The notes: generated from the sequence alone by a model not told the origin. A stretch of 64,000 nt of DNA from Pseudomonas monteilii NBRC 103158 = DSM 14164 (GCF_000730605.1 NZ_BBIS01000034.1:1-64000), one strand, 5' to 3'; counted from the stretch's first letter, positions 42,679-52,881 are shown. A program made the numbers and translations.

Positions 42679-44081
42679 TGCAAAGCGCTGCCACTCGGCC
42701 AGTTGCGTAACAGCCGCGCCCGGTCCCGGGCGTAGGCCGGGGCGAAGCTGAGCTGGGTGGCGTGCTGGCACATGGCATCCAGGTCGATCAATGACCACTG
42801 GCCGTTGTGCCAGAACAGGTTATGGCCCTTGAAGTCGCCATGGCTGATGCGTTCGCGAATCAGCTGCTGCATCACATGCACCAGGGCATCCACCTGTTCC
42901 TCGGGGGCCTCACCGCTCTCCACGTAGGGTGCGAAGCAGGCCGTCAGGTCCGGGCCATCGACATACTCGGTGACCAGGTAGGCGCGGCTGCGCAGGCCCA
43001 TCACCCGCTGTTCCAGCACCGCCAGCGGCTTGGGTGTGGCGATGTCGAGAAATTCCAGGCGGTGGCCTTCGATCCACGAATGCCAGGCACGGCTCGGGCG
43101 CCAGAAGCGCTTGAACCAGTGCGCCGTGTTCTTGATGTTGTAGCGCTTGAGCACCAGTTGGCGGCCATTGACCTCGATCCGCGCCACGCTGGCAGCACCT
43201 CCGGTCTTGTACAGGTGGCCCTGGTCGATCAACGCATCAGCCTGCGCCAGCACAGGTTGCATGGCATCGACCTCGCTGCGGCGAATCGCCTGCAAGCCCG
43301 ACAGGGTGCGCTCGACGCTGAACAGGCTGCACTCGCGGCCGGCCTTTTCCAGGTAATCCTTCTGGCGCCAGTTGCGCACCTTGTCCACCTGCTTCTGCAA
43401 GGCCTCCATCGGCAGTGCATGTTCGGCATTGGCCAGCAGGTAATGCACCAGCAGTTCTTCGATGAACGGCTCCAGGCGCTTGGGCAGCTGGGCGAAGAAC
43501 ACGCCGAGGTTTTCCAGCACGCGTGGGCGCGACAGCTGCTGGCCAGGCGTTTCGGCCTTGATGCCAGCGCCATCGATCAGGTACAGCTTGCCGCCGTGGC
43601 GCAGCAAGTTGTCCAGGTGCAGGTCTTCCTGCCACAGGCCCTTAGCGTGCATCTGCGCGACAGCCGTTAGCGCTTCGCCCAGCACCAGGTGTTGCTCGTC
43701 AGATAGCACCGGCAGGTTTTCCACCGCAGCCCAGGCATCGGCGAGGCTTTCGGCGCCGTCGAGGAATTCGAACAGCAGCCAGCCACCCTCGCCTTCCTTG
43801 AGGCCGTCAGCCAGCAGCTTCGGCGTGGTCAGCCCCTGTTCGGCCAGCAGCTTCACGCCTTGCAGCTCACGCTGGAAATGCCGAGCGGCGCTACCGCCTA
43901 CCAGCAACTTGGCCAGCACCGGGGTACCGCGCCAGACGCCAGCGCCCACATAGCGCTGGCCCGGCAGCACGCGCAACAGGCTGAGCAGTTGCAGGTCGGC
44001 GCTGCCGGCTGCGTCGGCCAGGGTGATACTCAGGGGTAACGACGGGCTTCGCCCGGCGTCCTTCAGTTCAGACAAACGCAT
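42639..44081 (-). CDS. LPS core kinase-like protein (480 residues)
   Basis: This protein appears to be a tandem kinase-fold polypeptide, with two lipopolysaccharide-kinase-like halves (residues ~60-245 and ~285-460). Likely catalytic motifs are WQEDLHLDNLL followed by YLIDGAG in the first half, and SHGDFKGHNLFW followed by SLIDLDAM in the second. It is the last gene of the core operon and corresponds to the position of PA5006 in P. aeruginosa. The ATG overlaps the upstream stop by 1 bp. Its 3' end overlaps the toxin gene by 40 bp. Confidence 0.83.
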   Translation of the reverse strand: MRLSELKDAGRSPSLPLSITLADAAGSADLQLLSLLRVLPGQRYVGAGVWRGTPVLAKLLVGGSAARHFQRELQGVKLLAEQGLTTPKLLADGLKEGEGGWLLFEFLDGAESLADAWAAVENLPVLSDEQHLVLGEALTAVAQMHAKGLWQEDLHLDNLLRHGGKLYLIDGAGIKAETPGQQLSRPRVLENLGVFFAQLPKRLEPFIEELLVHYLLANAEHALPMEALQKQVDKVRNWRQKDYLEKAGRECSLFSVERTLSGLQAIRRSEVDAMQPVLAQADALIDQGHLYKTGGAASVARIEVNGRQLVLKRYNIKNTAHWFKRFWRPSRAWHSWIEGHRLEFLDIATPKPLAVLEQRVMGLRSRAYLVTEYVDGPDLTACFAPYVESGEAPEEQVDALVHVMQQLIRERISHGDFKGHNLFWHNGQWSLIDLDAMCQHATQLSFAPAYARDRARLLRNWPSGSALHQRLDRLLPKLAE

Positions 44082-44833
44082 CAGCGGGCCTCTTTTTCAC
44101 GACGGCGTTGCGTCAGGCGTTGCAGCCAGGTGTCGACCAGTGTGCTGTCAGCAGGCTGCGCCAGGTAGGTCGCCAGCATAGTGCGCACATCGGCCTCGCT
44201 CCAGGCCCGGGCGCGGCGCAGCAGCGGCTCCAGGTCCTTGAGGCGGTCGCGCATGCCGAACAACAAAGGCCGGGTCTTTTCCAGGTCGATCAGTTGCGCG
44301 TCCCAGCCATCGCGGCGTTGGCGCAGGAAGATGTGCTTGGGGTAGAAGCAGCCGTGCACTTGGCCGGCGCTGTGCAGGGTGCGCGCCAGCTGGCCACACG
44401 CCTGCAGGATGCCGGTGCGTTCGCCATCGCCTAGCTGCGGCCATTGGGCCAGCAGGCTGTCGAGGTCGGCCCACTCGTCCAGGGCACGGGTCATCAGGAT
44501 GGCCCGGTGCTTGCCGCCTTGCTTGCGCTCGCCATAGAACACCGCCTGCAAGGCCGGAATGTGCAGTTTCTGGTAGCGGCTGATGTTGCGGAACTCTCGC
44601 GCGAAGGTCGGCTCGCCGAACGGTCGGTGCAGGGTGCGGGTCAGGTAGTCGCTCTGGCGCTTGAGGTAGTAGCCCTTGCCTTCGAGTTCCAGGCGGAACA
44701 CGCTGCTCCAGCCGCCACGGCCCGTGTTGGGTTCGTCCACGGCATCCAGTTGCAGCGCCCACAGCGCCTCGAAGTCGTCCAGGCCATGGCGTTTGAGCAG
44801 CGCGAGGTCCGCGCTGGCCAGGTAATCGGTCAT
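44081..44833 (-). CDS. LPS core heptose kinase-like protein (WapQ position)
   Basis: This 250-residue protein has the WaaP/InaA kinase fold: VHGCFYPKHIF corresponds to the catalytic loop with the usual D replaced, and AQLIDLEKTR is the metal-binding region. By order it matches P. aeruginosa PA5007, named wapQ there. It should phosphorylate an inner-core sugar or assist WaaP. The ATG overlaps the preceding stop by 4 bp. Confidence 0.82.
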   Translation of the reverse strand: MTDYLASADLALLKRHGLDDFEALWALQLDAVDEPNTGRGGWSSVFRLELEGKGYYLKRQSDYLTRTLHRPFGEPTFAREFRNISRYQKLHIPALQAVFYGERKQGGKHRAILMTRALDEWADLDSLLAQWPQLGDGERTGILQACGQLARTLHSAGQVHGCFYPKHIFLRQRRDGWDAQLIDLEKTRPLLFGMRDRLKDLEPLLRRARAWSEADVRTMLATYLAQPADSTLVDTWLQRLTQRRREKEAR

Positions 44834-45564
44834 TCCCTTCCCTCGAAAAAGCCCAGCACCTGGCGAATGCGCTTCTTGTCACGCACATTCAGCCGGTCGC
44901 GGCCACGGTATTGCAGGTAGAAGCGCAGGCGCTGGGTGGCCGACAGGTGGTATTTGGCCACTTTGTCCAGGCAGGCCAGGTCCTTGATCATCCGGTGCCG
45001 CCACATGAAGCCGCGCCAGAAGTCGCCGGTAGGGCAGTCGATGAAGAATAGCGTGCCTTGGTCATCGACCAGCAGGTTGCGCCACTTCAGGTCGTTATGG
45101 GCAAAGCGGTGCTCGTGCATCACCCGGGTATGGCGCGCCAGCTGGCGGCTGAGGTGATCGACCCAGGCCCGGTCGGCCAAGCGTGCATCGTTGCGTTCAG
45201 CCAGCGCCGACAGGTCTTCGGTGCGCGGCAGCTCGCGGGTGATCATCGCCCCACGGCCAAAAGCCAGGCCATTGCGCTCAAGCCCCCACGCCACCACTTC
45301 GGCAGTGGGGATACCCCACTTGGCGAACTGCTTGAGGTTCTGCCATTCGGCCTTGATGCGTGGCCGGCCCAAGTAGCGGCGCATGTGCTTGCCGGCCCCA
45401 GTGTAGCGTTTGACGTAGTAGTTGACCCCGTCACGCTCGATGCGCACCACCTCGCTGAGCGGGTCGCGGGTCAGGCGCTCGCCCTGGAGGGCAAATACCG
45501 CATCGAGGCTGCCGAAGTCCGCCGCCAGGTGTTCATAGCCTGGCGCCAGTGTCCAACCCGCCAT
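44830..45564 (-). CDS. LPS core kinase-like protein (WapP position)
   Basis: This 244-residue kinase-fold protein has the catalytic loop HNDLKWRNLLVDDQG and metal-binding FFIDCPTGD. It corresponds in order to P. aeruginosa PA5008 (wapP), a heptose kinase candidate. The ATG overlaps the waaP stop. The motifs are more canonical than in the 250-residue neighbour. Confidence 0.84.
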   Translation of the reverse strand: MAGWTLAPGYEHLAADFGSLDAVFALQGERLTRDPLSEVVRIERDGVNYYVKRYTGAGKHMRRYLGRPRIKAEWQNLKQFAKWGIPTAEVVAWGLERNGLAFGRGAMITRELPRTEDLSALAERNDARLADRAWVDHLSRQLARHTRVMHEHRFAHNDLKWRNLLVDDQGTLFFIDCPTGDFWRGFMWRHRMIKDLACLDKVAKYHLSATQRLRFYLQYRGRDRLNVRDKKRIRQVLGFFEGRE

Positions 45565-46370
45565 CAGAGTGCATCCCCATAGCGTTGCTTGCGGTCATAG
45601 AGTTTCTGCGCCTTGCGGTCCAACCAGGCGAGCAAACGGGCTTCGTCCTTCAGGATTTGCCGCAGCGGGCGCTGGAAGTAACCCCGCAAAAAGCGCAGTT
45701 TGTCGCGCTGGGTCAGGCCGATGTCCAGCGCCGAGAAGTACAGCGCGGCCAGGTCCTTGTCGCGCCAGCGGCGGCTGATTTTCGCTCGGGTCTGGGCACG
45801 GTGCAGGTCGATAACCGACAGTTTGAAGTCATCCGCCGTCACCGGGCGGTCGGTGTGCAGCAGGAAGTGGCAGATGTAGCAGTCGCGGTGGTTGACCCCA
45901 GCGCGGTGCATACCACCGGTCATCTTCGCCACTTCGGCGATCAGCGCGCGCTTCAGGCGTGGCGCGGGCGGCTGCTTGACCCAATCGATGCTGAAATCTT
46001 CCAGGCTGATAGTCGGCGCCAGTTCCTCGGTGATGATGAACGAGTGCTGCGTAGCCGGGTTGCTGCCGCGCTCGCCATAGGCGACTGCGGTCATGGTCGG
46101 CACGCCCACCTCGTGCAGGCGCTGGATGGCCTGCCATTCCTGGCCGGCACCGAGCACCGGCAGCTTGGCGGTGAACAGGTTCTTGAAGATCTCGCCCCAG
46201 CCGATGCCGCGGTGGATCTTGACGAAGAACCCTTCGCCCTCCACCTCGGTACGCAGCGTGCGGCGCCCTTCCAGTTCGCGATAGACCTCGCCTTGCAGCG
46301 CCTCGACGGCGTCGAAGGCATCCCGCCCGGCCCACAGGCGTTTGAAGGGCTCGGCCACTATCAGCTTCAT
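45564..46370 (-). CDS. waaP: LPS heptose I kinase WaaP
   Basis: This 268-residue sugar kinase phosphorylates heptose I of the lipopolysaccharide inner core, a step essential in P. aeruginosa. HRDCYICHFLL (catalytic loop) and SVIDLHRAQ (metal-binding) are the WaaP motifs. It begins MKLIVAEPFKRLWAG and overlaps the waaG stop (ATGA). Cytoplasmic face of the inner membrane. Confidence 0.93.
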   Translation of the reverse strand: MKLIVAEPFKRLWAGRDAFDAVEALQGEVYRELEGRRTLRTEVEGEGFFVKIHRGIGWGEIFKNLFTAKLPVLGAGQEWQAIQRLHEVGVPTMTAVAYGERGSNPATQHSFIITEELAPTISLEDFSIDWVKQPPAPRLKRALIAEVAKMTGGMHRAGVNHRDCYICHFLLHTDRPVTADDFKLSVIDLHRAQTRAKISRRWRDKDLAALYFSALDIGLTQRDKLRFLRGYFQRPLRQILKDEARLLAWLDRKAQKLYDRKQRYGDAL

Positions 46371-47491
46371 GCGGTTTTCTGCCCCAGGATCACGTCGGCA
46401 GCATGCTGCGGCATGCTGTACAGATCAGCGGTTTCAGCGAACGCCAGGCCGTTGCGCGACCAACTGGCGCGGGCCTGCGAGTCTTCGAGCATGCGTTGCA
46501 GGTAGCCATTGAGCTGGTCCTGTTCGAACGGCTCGTCCAGCACCAGCCCGCAGTCGGCCTCGGCAATGTAGTGGGCGTAACCGCACACCTTGGACACCAG
46601 CACCGGCAGGCCGGCCACCAGCGCTTCGAGCAGCACCGTACCGGTGTTCTCGTTGTAGGCCGGGTGAATCAGCAAATCGGCACCCAGCAGGAAGCGCGGG
46701 ATGTCGCTGCGGCCCTTGAGGAACTGCACCTGGTCGCCCAGGCCCAGGGTGGCGCTTTGCAGCTGGAACACCTTGGGGTCGTCCTGGCCGATCACCATCA
46801 GCCTGGTGCGTTTGCGCAGGGCCGAAGGCAGCGCGGCCAGCGCTTTGAGGCTGCGGTCCACACCCTTGGTCTTGAAGCCCGAGCCAATCTGCACCAGCAG
46901 CAGGTCGTCATCGCCCAGGTTGAATTCCTTGCGGAACTCGGCGCGAATTTCAGCGGCATTGGCCGGCGCACGGCGGTCTTGGGAAATGCCCGGCGGCAGC
47001 AGATGGAAGCGTTCCACCGGGGTGCCGTAGTGCTTGATGAACAGCGGCTGCTGCACTTCGGAAATCATCAGCACATCGGTGTGCGCGTCCTTGGCGAATA
47101 CCGCACGCTCGTACTCGGCAAAGTGCCGGTAACGGCCCCAGCGGCGGTACAGGCCGCCACGCAGGGTCTGCGCCTTGTCTTCGAAGCAACCGTCGGCGGC
47201 GTAGTACACGTCCAACCCCGGCATCTTGTTGAAGCCGATCAGGCGGTCGACCGGGCGCTTGGCTAGGTCGGCGGCCATCCAGGCGCTTAGCTTCTCGTTA
47301 CGGCGGTGGTTGAAAATCGCCTTCACCGGCGCCACCAGCACTTCAAAGCCCGGCGGAATGTCACCTTCCCAGATCAGCGTGTATACACGGATCTGGTGGC
47401 CCCGCTTCTGGCATTCCAGGGCAATGCGCATGAAGTCGCGCTGCAGCCCGCCGAAGGGGAAATATTTGTAAAGCACGAAAGCCAGTTGCAT
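46367..47491 (-). CDS. waaG: LPS core glucosyltransferase WaaG
   Basis: This 374-residue GT4-family glycosyltransferase starts MQLAFVLYKYFPFGGLQRDF and has the family's C-terminal EXE-type site in HPAYNENTGTVLLEALVAGLPV. It adds the first outer-core hexose to heptose II. The ATG at 47491 overlaps the waaC stop (TGATG); a TTG 3 bp earlier is less likely. Confidence 0.94.
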   Translation of the reverse strand: MQLAFVLYKYFPFGGLQRDFMRIALECQKRGHQIRVYTLIWEGDIPPGFEVLVAPVKAIFNHRRNEKLSAWMAADLAKRPVDRLIGFNKMPGLDVYYAADGCFEDKAQTLRGGLYRRWGRYRHFAEYERAVFAKDAHTDVLMISEVQQPLFIKHYGTPVERFHLLPPGISQDRRAPANAAEIRAEFRKEFNLGDDDLLLVQIGSGFKTKGVDRSLKALAALPSALRKRTRLMVIGQDDPKVFQLQSATLGLGDQVQFLKGRSDIPRFLLGADLLIHPAYNENTGTVLLEALVAGLPVLVSKVCGYAHYIAEADCGLVLDEPFEQDQLNGYLQRMLEDSQARASWSRNGLAFAETADLYSMPQHAADVILGQKTA

Positions 47492-48549
47492 CAACGGACA
47501 TCCTCAGCCAGCAGCAACGCGCTCAAGCGGCCCGCCACATGCTCGGGATTCAGGCGAGTGAAGCACAGCGGCCACTCGCGTTTCAGATCGAACCGGCGCA
47601 GGTCATCGGCGCTCGGTTTGTAGGTGCACTTCTTCTGCAGGCAGGGAGCGCAAGGCCAGTCACTGGCCTGGTGAATCTGGGTCCGTCCGTAGGCGCCAGT
47701 CAGGCCTGGGTTGGTCGGGCCGAACAGCGAAATGGTGGGTACATCGAGTGCTGCGGCCAGGTGGCCAAGGCCGGTATCGACCGCCACGCAGGCTTTTGCC
47801 GCTGCCAGCACGCGGGCAACGCCGGCAAGGTTCAATTTGGGGAGCACCTGGCAGTTGTTCAAGCCTTGGGCGATGCGCTCGGCGCGCGCCTTCTCGGCCG
47901 GGTTGCCCCAAGGAAGACGCACTTCCAGCTTGCGCCGGCCCATGCGCTCGGCCAGTTCGCGCCAATAAGCTTCAGGCCAATGCTTGGTTGCCCAGGTGGT
48001 GCCATGCAGGAACACTACATAGGGCGCAGCCGGGGGCAGCTGCAGGCGGTCCAGGTCCAGGCCGTAGTTGCCGATGCCTTCCGGCAAGTCGTAGGCCAGG
48101 GCCATGGCGAACAACTGGCGCACCCGCTCCACCGCATGCTGGCCGGTGGCAACCGACAGACGCCGGTCATAGAAGCGGCTGGCCCAGCCTTCGCGGGCCG
48201 AGTAGCGGTCCAGGCCGGCGACGGGGGCCTTCACGTAGCGGGTCAGCCAGGCCGACTTCACCAGGCCCTGGGCGTCGATCACCAGGTCGTATTGGCGTTC
48301 GCGCACACGCTGCTTGAACGCCTTCCACTCGCCACTCTTGAGGGTTTGCCAGAGGTTCTTGCGCCAGCGGCGGATGGCCACCGGGATAACCTGGTCGACC
48401 GCCGGGTGCCAGCTGGGGATTTCGGCAAAGCCTTCTTCCACCACCCAGTCGAAACGGATGCCCGGGATGGCATGGGCGGCATCGGTAAGCGCCGGCAAGG
48501 TGTGGATCACATCACCCAGCGACGAGGTCTTGATGATCAGTACCCGCAC
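47491..48549 (-). CDS. waaC: LPS heptosyltransferase I WaaC
   Basis: This 352-residue GT9-family enzyme adds the first heptose to Kdo. It starts VLIIKTSSLGDVIHTLPAL, the WaaC hallmark, and has DTGLGHLAAALDVPTISLFGPT near the C-terminus. The start codon is GTG, immediately after the waaF TAA. It is part of the seven-gene core operon. Confidence 0.95.
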   Translation of the reverse strand: MRVLIIKTSSLGDVIHTLPALTDAAHAIPGIRFDWVVEEGFAEIPSWHPAVDQVIPVAIRRWRKNLWQTLKSGEWKAFKQRVRERQYDLVIDAQGLVKSAWLTRYVKAPVAGLDRYSAREGWASRFYDRRLSVATGQHAVERVRQLFAMALAYDLPEGIGNYGLDLDRLQLPPAAPYVVFLHGTTWATKHWPEAYWRELAERMGRRKLEVRLPWGNPAEKARAERIAQGLNNCQVLPKLNLAGVARVLAAAKACVAVDTGLGHLAAALDVPTISLFGPTNPGLTGAYGRTQIHQASDWPCAPCLQKKCTYKPSADDLRRFDLKREWPLCFTRLNPEHVAGRLSALLLAEDVR

Positions 48550-49599
48550 TTAGTCGACCTCGGCCACGGTATCGATCAGGTCCGGCCCGCTCAGGCTGTG
48601 CAGGGCGGCAATGACTTTGCCCGGCTCCAGCAGACGCAGGCAGTTGTAGTGACCGAAGCGGCAGGTACGGTCGAAACACGGGCTGCACTCGATGCCGGTG
48701 CGCACCACTTCCACCTGGTCGGCCAGCGGCGGGGTGAATCCGGGCGACGTCGAGCCGTATACGGCCACCAGTGGGCGGTTCAGCGCGGCGGCCACGTGCA
48801 TCAGGCCAGAGTCGTTGGACACCACGGCATGGGCGCAAGACATCAGGTCGATGGCCTCGGCCAGCGAGGTTTCGCCTGCCAGGTTGGACGACTCTTCACG
48901 GAAACCCGGGATCAACCGGTCACGGATCTGCTCACCGACCGGGTGGTCTTTCTTCGAGCCGAACAGCCACACCTGCCAGCCCTGACGGATCATCGCGTCG
49001 GCCACGGCAGCGTAATGCTCGGACGGCCAGCGCTTGGCCTCACCAAACTCGGCACCAGGGCACAGCGCCAGTACCGGGCGGTCCAGCTCCAGGCCGAACT
49101 TGGCCAGCGCGGCGTCGCGGCTTTGCGCTTCGATCTGCAGGCTGGGGCGCGGGTACGGCTGCGGCAGCTCGGCACCAGGCGCGTAGGCCAAAGCCATGAA
49201 GCGCTCGATCATCAGCGGGTAGCGGGCCTTGTCCAGCTTGCGCACATCGTTCAGCAGGCCAAAGCGCATTTCGCCCCGCCAGCCGGTGCGTTTGGGGATG
49301 CCGGCGAAGAACGGAACCAGTGCCGACTTCAGCGAGTTGGGCAGCAGGATGGCCTGGTCGTACTGGCCGGCCAGGGACTTGCCGATGCGCCGGCGCGTGG
49401 CCAGCTCCAGCGCGCCGTGACCGAGCGGGAAGCTCAAGGCCTGGCGCACCTCGGGCATGCGCTCCAGGATCGGCCGGCTCCACTCGGGGGCCAACACGTC
49501 GATCACGCAGTCGGGGTGCTGCTGTTTCAGGCACTGGAACAGGGTCTGCGCCATCACCATGTCGCCGACCCAGCTGGGGCCAATGATCAGTATTCTCAT
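48550..49599 (-). CDS. waaF: LPS heptosyltransferase II WaaF
   Basis: This 349-residue GT9 enzyme adds the second heptose. MRILIIGPSWVGDMVMAQ is the WaaF N-terminus, and SNDSGLMHVAAALNRPLVAVYG is the nucleotide-sugar region. The ATG at 49599 is preferred over longer starts by homology. It is the first gene of the core operon, transcribed away from glnE, which lies upstream on the same strand with a 141-bp gap. Confidence 0.95.
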   Translation of the reverse strand: MRILIIGPSWVGDMVMAQTLFQCLKQQHPDCVIDVLAPEWSRPILERMPEVRQALSFPLGHGALELATRRRIGKSLAGQYDQAILLPNSLKSALVPFFAGIPKRTGWRGEMRFGLLNDVRKLDKARYPLMIERFMALAYAPGAELPQPYPRPSLQIEAQSRDAALAKFGLELDRPVLALCPGAEFGEAKRWPSEHYAAVADAMIRQGWQVWLFGSKKDHPVGEQIRDRLIPGFREESSNLAGETSLAEAIDLMSCAHAVVSNDSGLMHVAAALNRPLVAVYGSTSPGFTPPLADQVEVVRTGIECSPCFDRTCRFGHYNCLRLLEPGKVIAALHSLSGPDLIDTVAEVD

Positions 49600-49740
49600 G
49601 CTTAGTCCAGAAACGCTCGGGGAGGCTACAGACTGCGGTACAGCCTGGCCTCCCCTCTTTATATTCAGGCTATGTGGCGGACAGTGTACCACTCAGGCAA
49701 GTCCATGGCTGATCACAGCCCCTGTGGGGACGGTGGGCCG

Positions 49741-52674
49741 TCAGGTCAAACCCAGTTCCCCCCAGATCCGCCGCACTTGACGGCGTTCATCAGCAAACTG
49801 CGCCGCGTCGATCACCCCGGCCTGCTTCTGCAGGGCCTGGCGGTGCGAGGCTGAGCGGAACGCCTTGTACACTTCACGCAACAGCACCGCGTCACTGGCC
49901 GGCATCAAACTCGCCTGCTCCAGTTCTTCCAGAATGCGGATGTTATCGGTCCATCGGAGTATGGCCGGGTGGTCATGGGACCAGGCCAAAGCCGCGTATT
50001 GCACCATAAATTCGATATCGACGATACCGCCGGCATCCTGCTTGATATCGAAGGGCACACCGGCCTCGAACGCGTTAGCCGCAGTACCCGCAGCCGTGGC
50101 CTTGGTCCCCAGGTTGTCACGCATCTTGGCGCGCATTTCACTCACTTCGGTGCGCAGTTTTTCCAAGTCGCGGGCCTGGCCCAGCACCTTGGCACGCACG
50201 CCTTCGAACGCCGCGCCAACCTGCTTGCAGCCCACCAGCACGCGGGCCCGCACCAAGGCCTGATGCTCCCAGGTCCAGGCTTCGTTCTGCTGGTAGCGCT
50301 CGAAGGCGCCCAGCGAACTCACCAGCAGGCCGGAGGCGCCGGACGGACGCAGGCGCATGTCCACGTCATACAGCTGGCCCGAGTTGGTCTGGGTGGTCAG
50401 CAGGTGGATGATGCGCTGGCCCAGCCGGGTGAAGAACTGCGCACTGTCGATGGGCTTGGCACCGTCGGTTTCCTCTTGCGGGTCGCCGTCGTGGATGAAC
50501 ACCAGGTCCAGGTCAGAGCCGTGCCCCAGCTCCAGGCCGCCGACCTTGCCATAACCAATGATGATGAATCCCGGATCGCAGAGACTGCCGTCGCTGCGCT
50601 TGGGCTGGCCATGGCGGGCCACGGTCTGGCGCCAGGCCAGGGCCAGTACCTGGTCGAGGATGGCTTCGGCCAGCCAGGTCAGGTAGTCGCTGACTTTCAT
50701 CAACGGCAGGTTGCCACTGATTTCCGACGCGGCCACACGCAGGCTGTGGGCCAGCTTGAAGTGGCGCAGTGCCTCCATCTGCTGCTCCAGGTCATCCTCG
50801 GGGATGCGCGTGAGGCGTTCGCGCAACTCGCTGGCCAGCTCGGGAGCCAGGGGCGGGCTGAACAGGCGGCCTTCGTTAAGCAGTTCGTCGAGCAGCAACG
50901 GGTACAGCGCAATCTGCTCGGCAATCCACGGGCTGGCGGCGCACAAGGTCAGCAGACGGCGCAGGGCACCCGGGTTTTCGGTCAGCAGCACCAGGTAAGC
51001 CGAACGCCGCGCCACGGCTTCGACCAGTGGCAGCACACGCTCCAGCACCAAGTCGGGATTATCGTGCTCGACCGCCTGGGCCAGCAGGCGCGGAATAAAG
51101 GCATCCAGCCGCTCACGGCCAATGCGCTGCATCGACCGCAACTGCGGGCTTGAGCGCAGCCCCGCCAAACGCCGCAAGGCTTCGACAGGCTCTTTGAAGC
51201 CAGCCTCTTCCAGCTGCCGGCCAGCGGCTTCTTCATCCTGCGCCTGTTCCCACAGCGGCGACCATTCGCCACCCACCACCAGTTCGCCTTCACCGTCTTC
51301 ATCATCCGGGTCGGCGATCACCTGGCGGAAGTGCCAGTCGATACGGCCACGCCAATAGGTCAACTGGTCGTGGAAGCTCTGCCAGTCGGCAAAACCGAGC
51401 ATGTAGGCCACCCGCGCCTGGTCGGTCTCGCCCTCTGGCAACATTTGCGTCTGGCGGTCGGCGATGGCCTGGATGGCATGCTCGGTATAACGCAAGAACT
51501 CATAACCTTCGCGCAGCTCGGCGACCACCGCCGGCGGCAGGTAACCCTGGCCTTCGAGGGTGGCCAGCACCTTGAGCAACGGCCGTTGCTGCAAGCTCAG
51601 GTCGCGCCCGCCGTGGATCAGCTGGAAAGCCTGGGCGATGAACTCAACCTCGCGGATACCACCGGCACCCAGCTTGATGTTGTCGGCCATGCCCTTGCGC
51701 CGCACTTCCTGCTGAATCAGCTGCTTCATGGTGCGCAGCGCTTCGATCGCGGAAAAGTCCAGGTAACGGCGGTACACGAACGGGCGCAGCATCTCCTGCA
51801 GTTGTGCGCCGGCAGCCTGGTCACCCGCCACCACCCGCGCCTTGATCATCGCGTAGCGCTCCCAGTCGCGCCCCTGGTCCTGGTAGTACTGCTCCAGGGC
51901 ATTGAAGCTGAGCACCAGTGCGCCGGCCGAACCATAGGGGCGCAGGCGCATGTCGACGCGGAACACGAAACCGTCGACGGTAACCGGGTCCAACGCCTTG
52001 ATCAGCCGCTGGCCCAAGCGGGTGAAGAACTCCTGGTTTTCCAGCGAGCGCTTCACCCCTTCGGTTTCGCCGCCTTCGGGGAAGCCGAAGATCAGGTCGA
52101 TGTCCGACGACAGGTTCAGCTCCACCGCCCCCAGTTTGCCCATGCCTAGCACCACCATGTGCTGCGGCTGGCCGCTGCGGTTGCCGATGGGCGTGCCGAA
52201 TTGCTGGCAATGGCGCGGATACAGCCATTGGTAGGCTTCGTCGATGGCTGCATCGGCCAGGTCCGACAGGTCGCGGCAGGTTTCACCCAGTTCCGCCTGG
52301 CGGGTGATGTCTCGCCAGATGATGCGCAGCTGCTGGCGGTTGCGCTCACGGCGCAGGTTGCGCGCCAGCTCATCGTCGCTTTGCGCCGCCTGGGCGGCCG
52401 CCGCGATGTGCCCGCGCAGCTCACCCGGTGCATAACGGCGCTCCAGCTCGCCACTGGTCAGCAGGCCGAACAGCATGGCCGGCTCGCGCTGGGCCAGGCC
52501 CAGGACAAAATCGCTGGCTGCGGCCACCTGGTCGAATTGCTGCCGGTGCAGCGGGCTCCAGGCATTCAGGTCGAGCTCAGGGTGAGCGGCTAGCGCATCG
52601 CTGAGGAATTGCTGGTTGCGAGCGACCAGTGGCTGGAGGATGGCGGGCAGATCGGACGGCAAAGGCAGGCGCAT
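49741..52674 (-). CDS. glnE: glutamine synthetase adenylyltransferase/adenylyl-removing enzyme GlnE
   Basis: This 977-residue bifunctional enzyme adenylylates and deadenylylates glutamine synthetase according to PII signalling. Both nucleotidyltransferase sites are intact: SDIDLIFGF in the N-terminal (adenylyl-removing) half and GSDLDLVFIHD in the C-terminal (adenylylating) half. Length is normal for the family. It is not part of the waa operon by spacing (141 bp) and has its own start at 52674. Confidence 0.96.
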   Translation of the reverse strand: MRLPLPSDLPAILQPLVARNQQFLSDALAAHPELDLNAWSPLHRQQFDQVAAASDFVLGLAQREPAMLFGLLTSGELERRYAPGELRGHIAAAAQAAQSDDELARNLRRERNRQQLRIIWRDITRQAELGETCRDLSDLADAAIDEAYQWLYPRHCQQFGTPIGNRSGQPQHMVVLGMGKLGAVELNLSSDIDLIFGFPEGGETEGVKRSLENQEFFTRLGQRLIKALDPVTVDGFVFRVDMRLRPYGSAGALVLSFNALEQYYQDQGRDWERYAMIKARVVAGDQAAGAQLQEMLRPFVYRRYLDFSAIEALRTMKQLIQQEVRRKGMADNIKLGAGGIREVEFIAQAFQLIHGGRDLSLQQRPLLKVLATLEGQGYLPPAVVAELREGYEFLRYTEHAIQAIADRQTQMLPEGETDQARVAYMLGFADWQSFHDQLTYWRGRIDWHFRQVIADPDDEDGEGELVVGGEWSPLWEQAQDEEAAGRQLEEAGFKEPVEALRRLAGLRSSPQLRSMQRIGRERLDAFIPRLLAQAVEHDNPDLVLERVLPLVEAVARRSAYLVLLTENPGALRRLLTLCAASPWIAEQIALYPLLLDELLNEGRLFSPPLAPELASELRERLTRIPEDDLEQQMEALRHFKLAHSLRVAASEISGNLPLMKVSDYLTWLAEAILDQVLALAWRQTVARHGQPKRSDGSLCDPGFIIIGYGKVGGLELGHGSDLDLVFIHDGDPQEETDGAKPIDSAQFFTRLGQRIIHLLTTQTNSGQLYDVDMRLRPSGASGLLVSSLGAFERYQQNEAWTWEHQALVRARVLVGCKQVGAAFEGVRAKVLGQARDLEKLRTEVSEMRAKMRDNLGTKATAAGTAANAFEAGVPFDIKQDAGGIVDIEFMVQYAALAWSHDHPAILRWTDNIRILEELEQASLMPASDAVLLREVYKAFRSASHRQALQKQAGVIDAAQFADERRQVRRIWGELGLT

Positions 52675-52881
52675 GGTCTATCCTTGATCGGCGTGAAATA
52701 GAGGGGAAAAAGCGGCCAAGGGGAAGCCGGACCACGGTTGGACTGTCGTACAAAAGTTGGAAATAGCTGAAAAAAACGAAAACTTGGCAACAAACATCAA
52801 GAACCACCCGTTCGCGACACAATGCCAACCAACATGAACGTTTTTCCTCACAAGCCAAGGTGCGACCAAACGTCGCACAAA

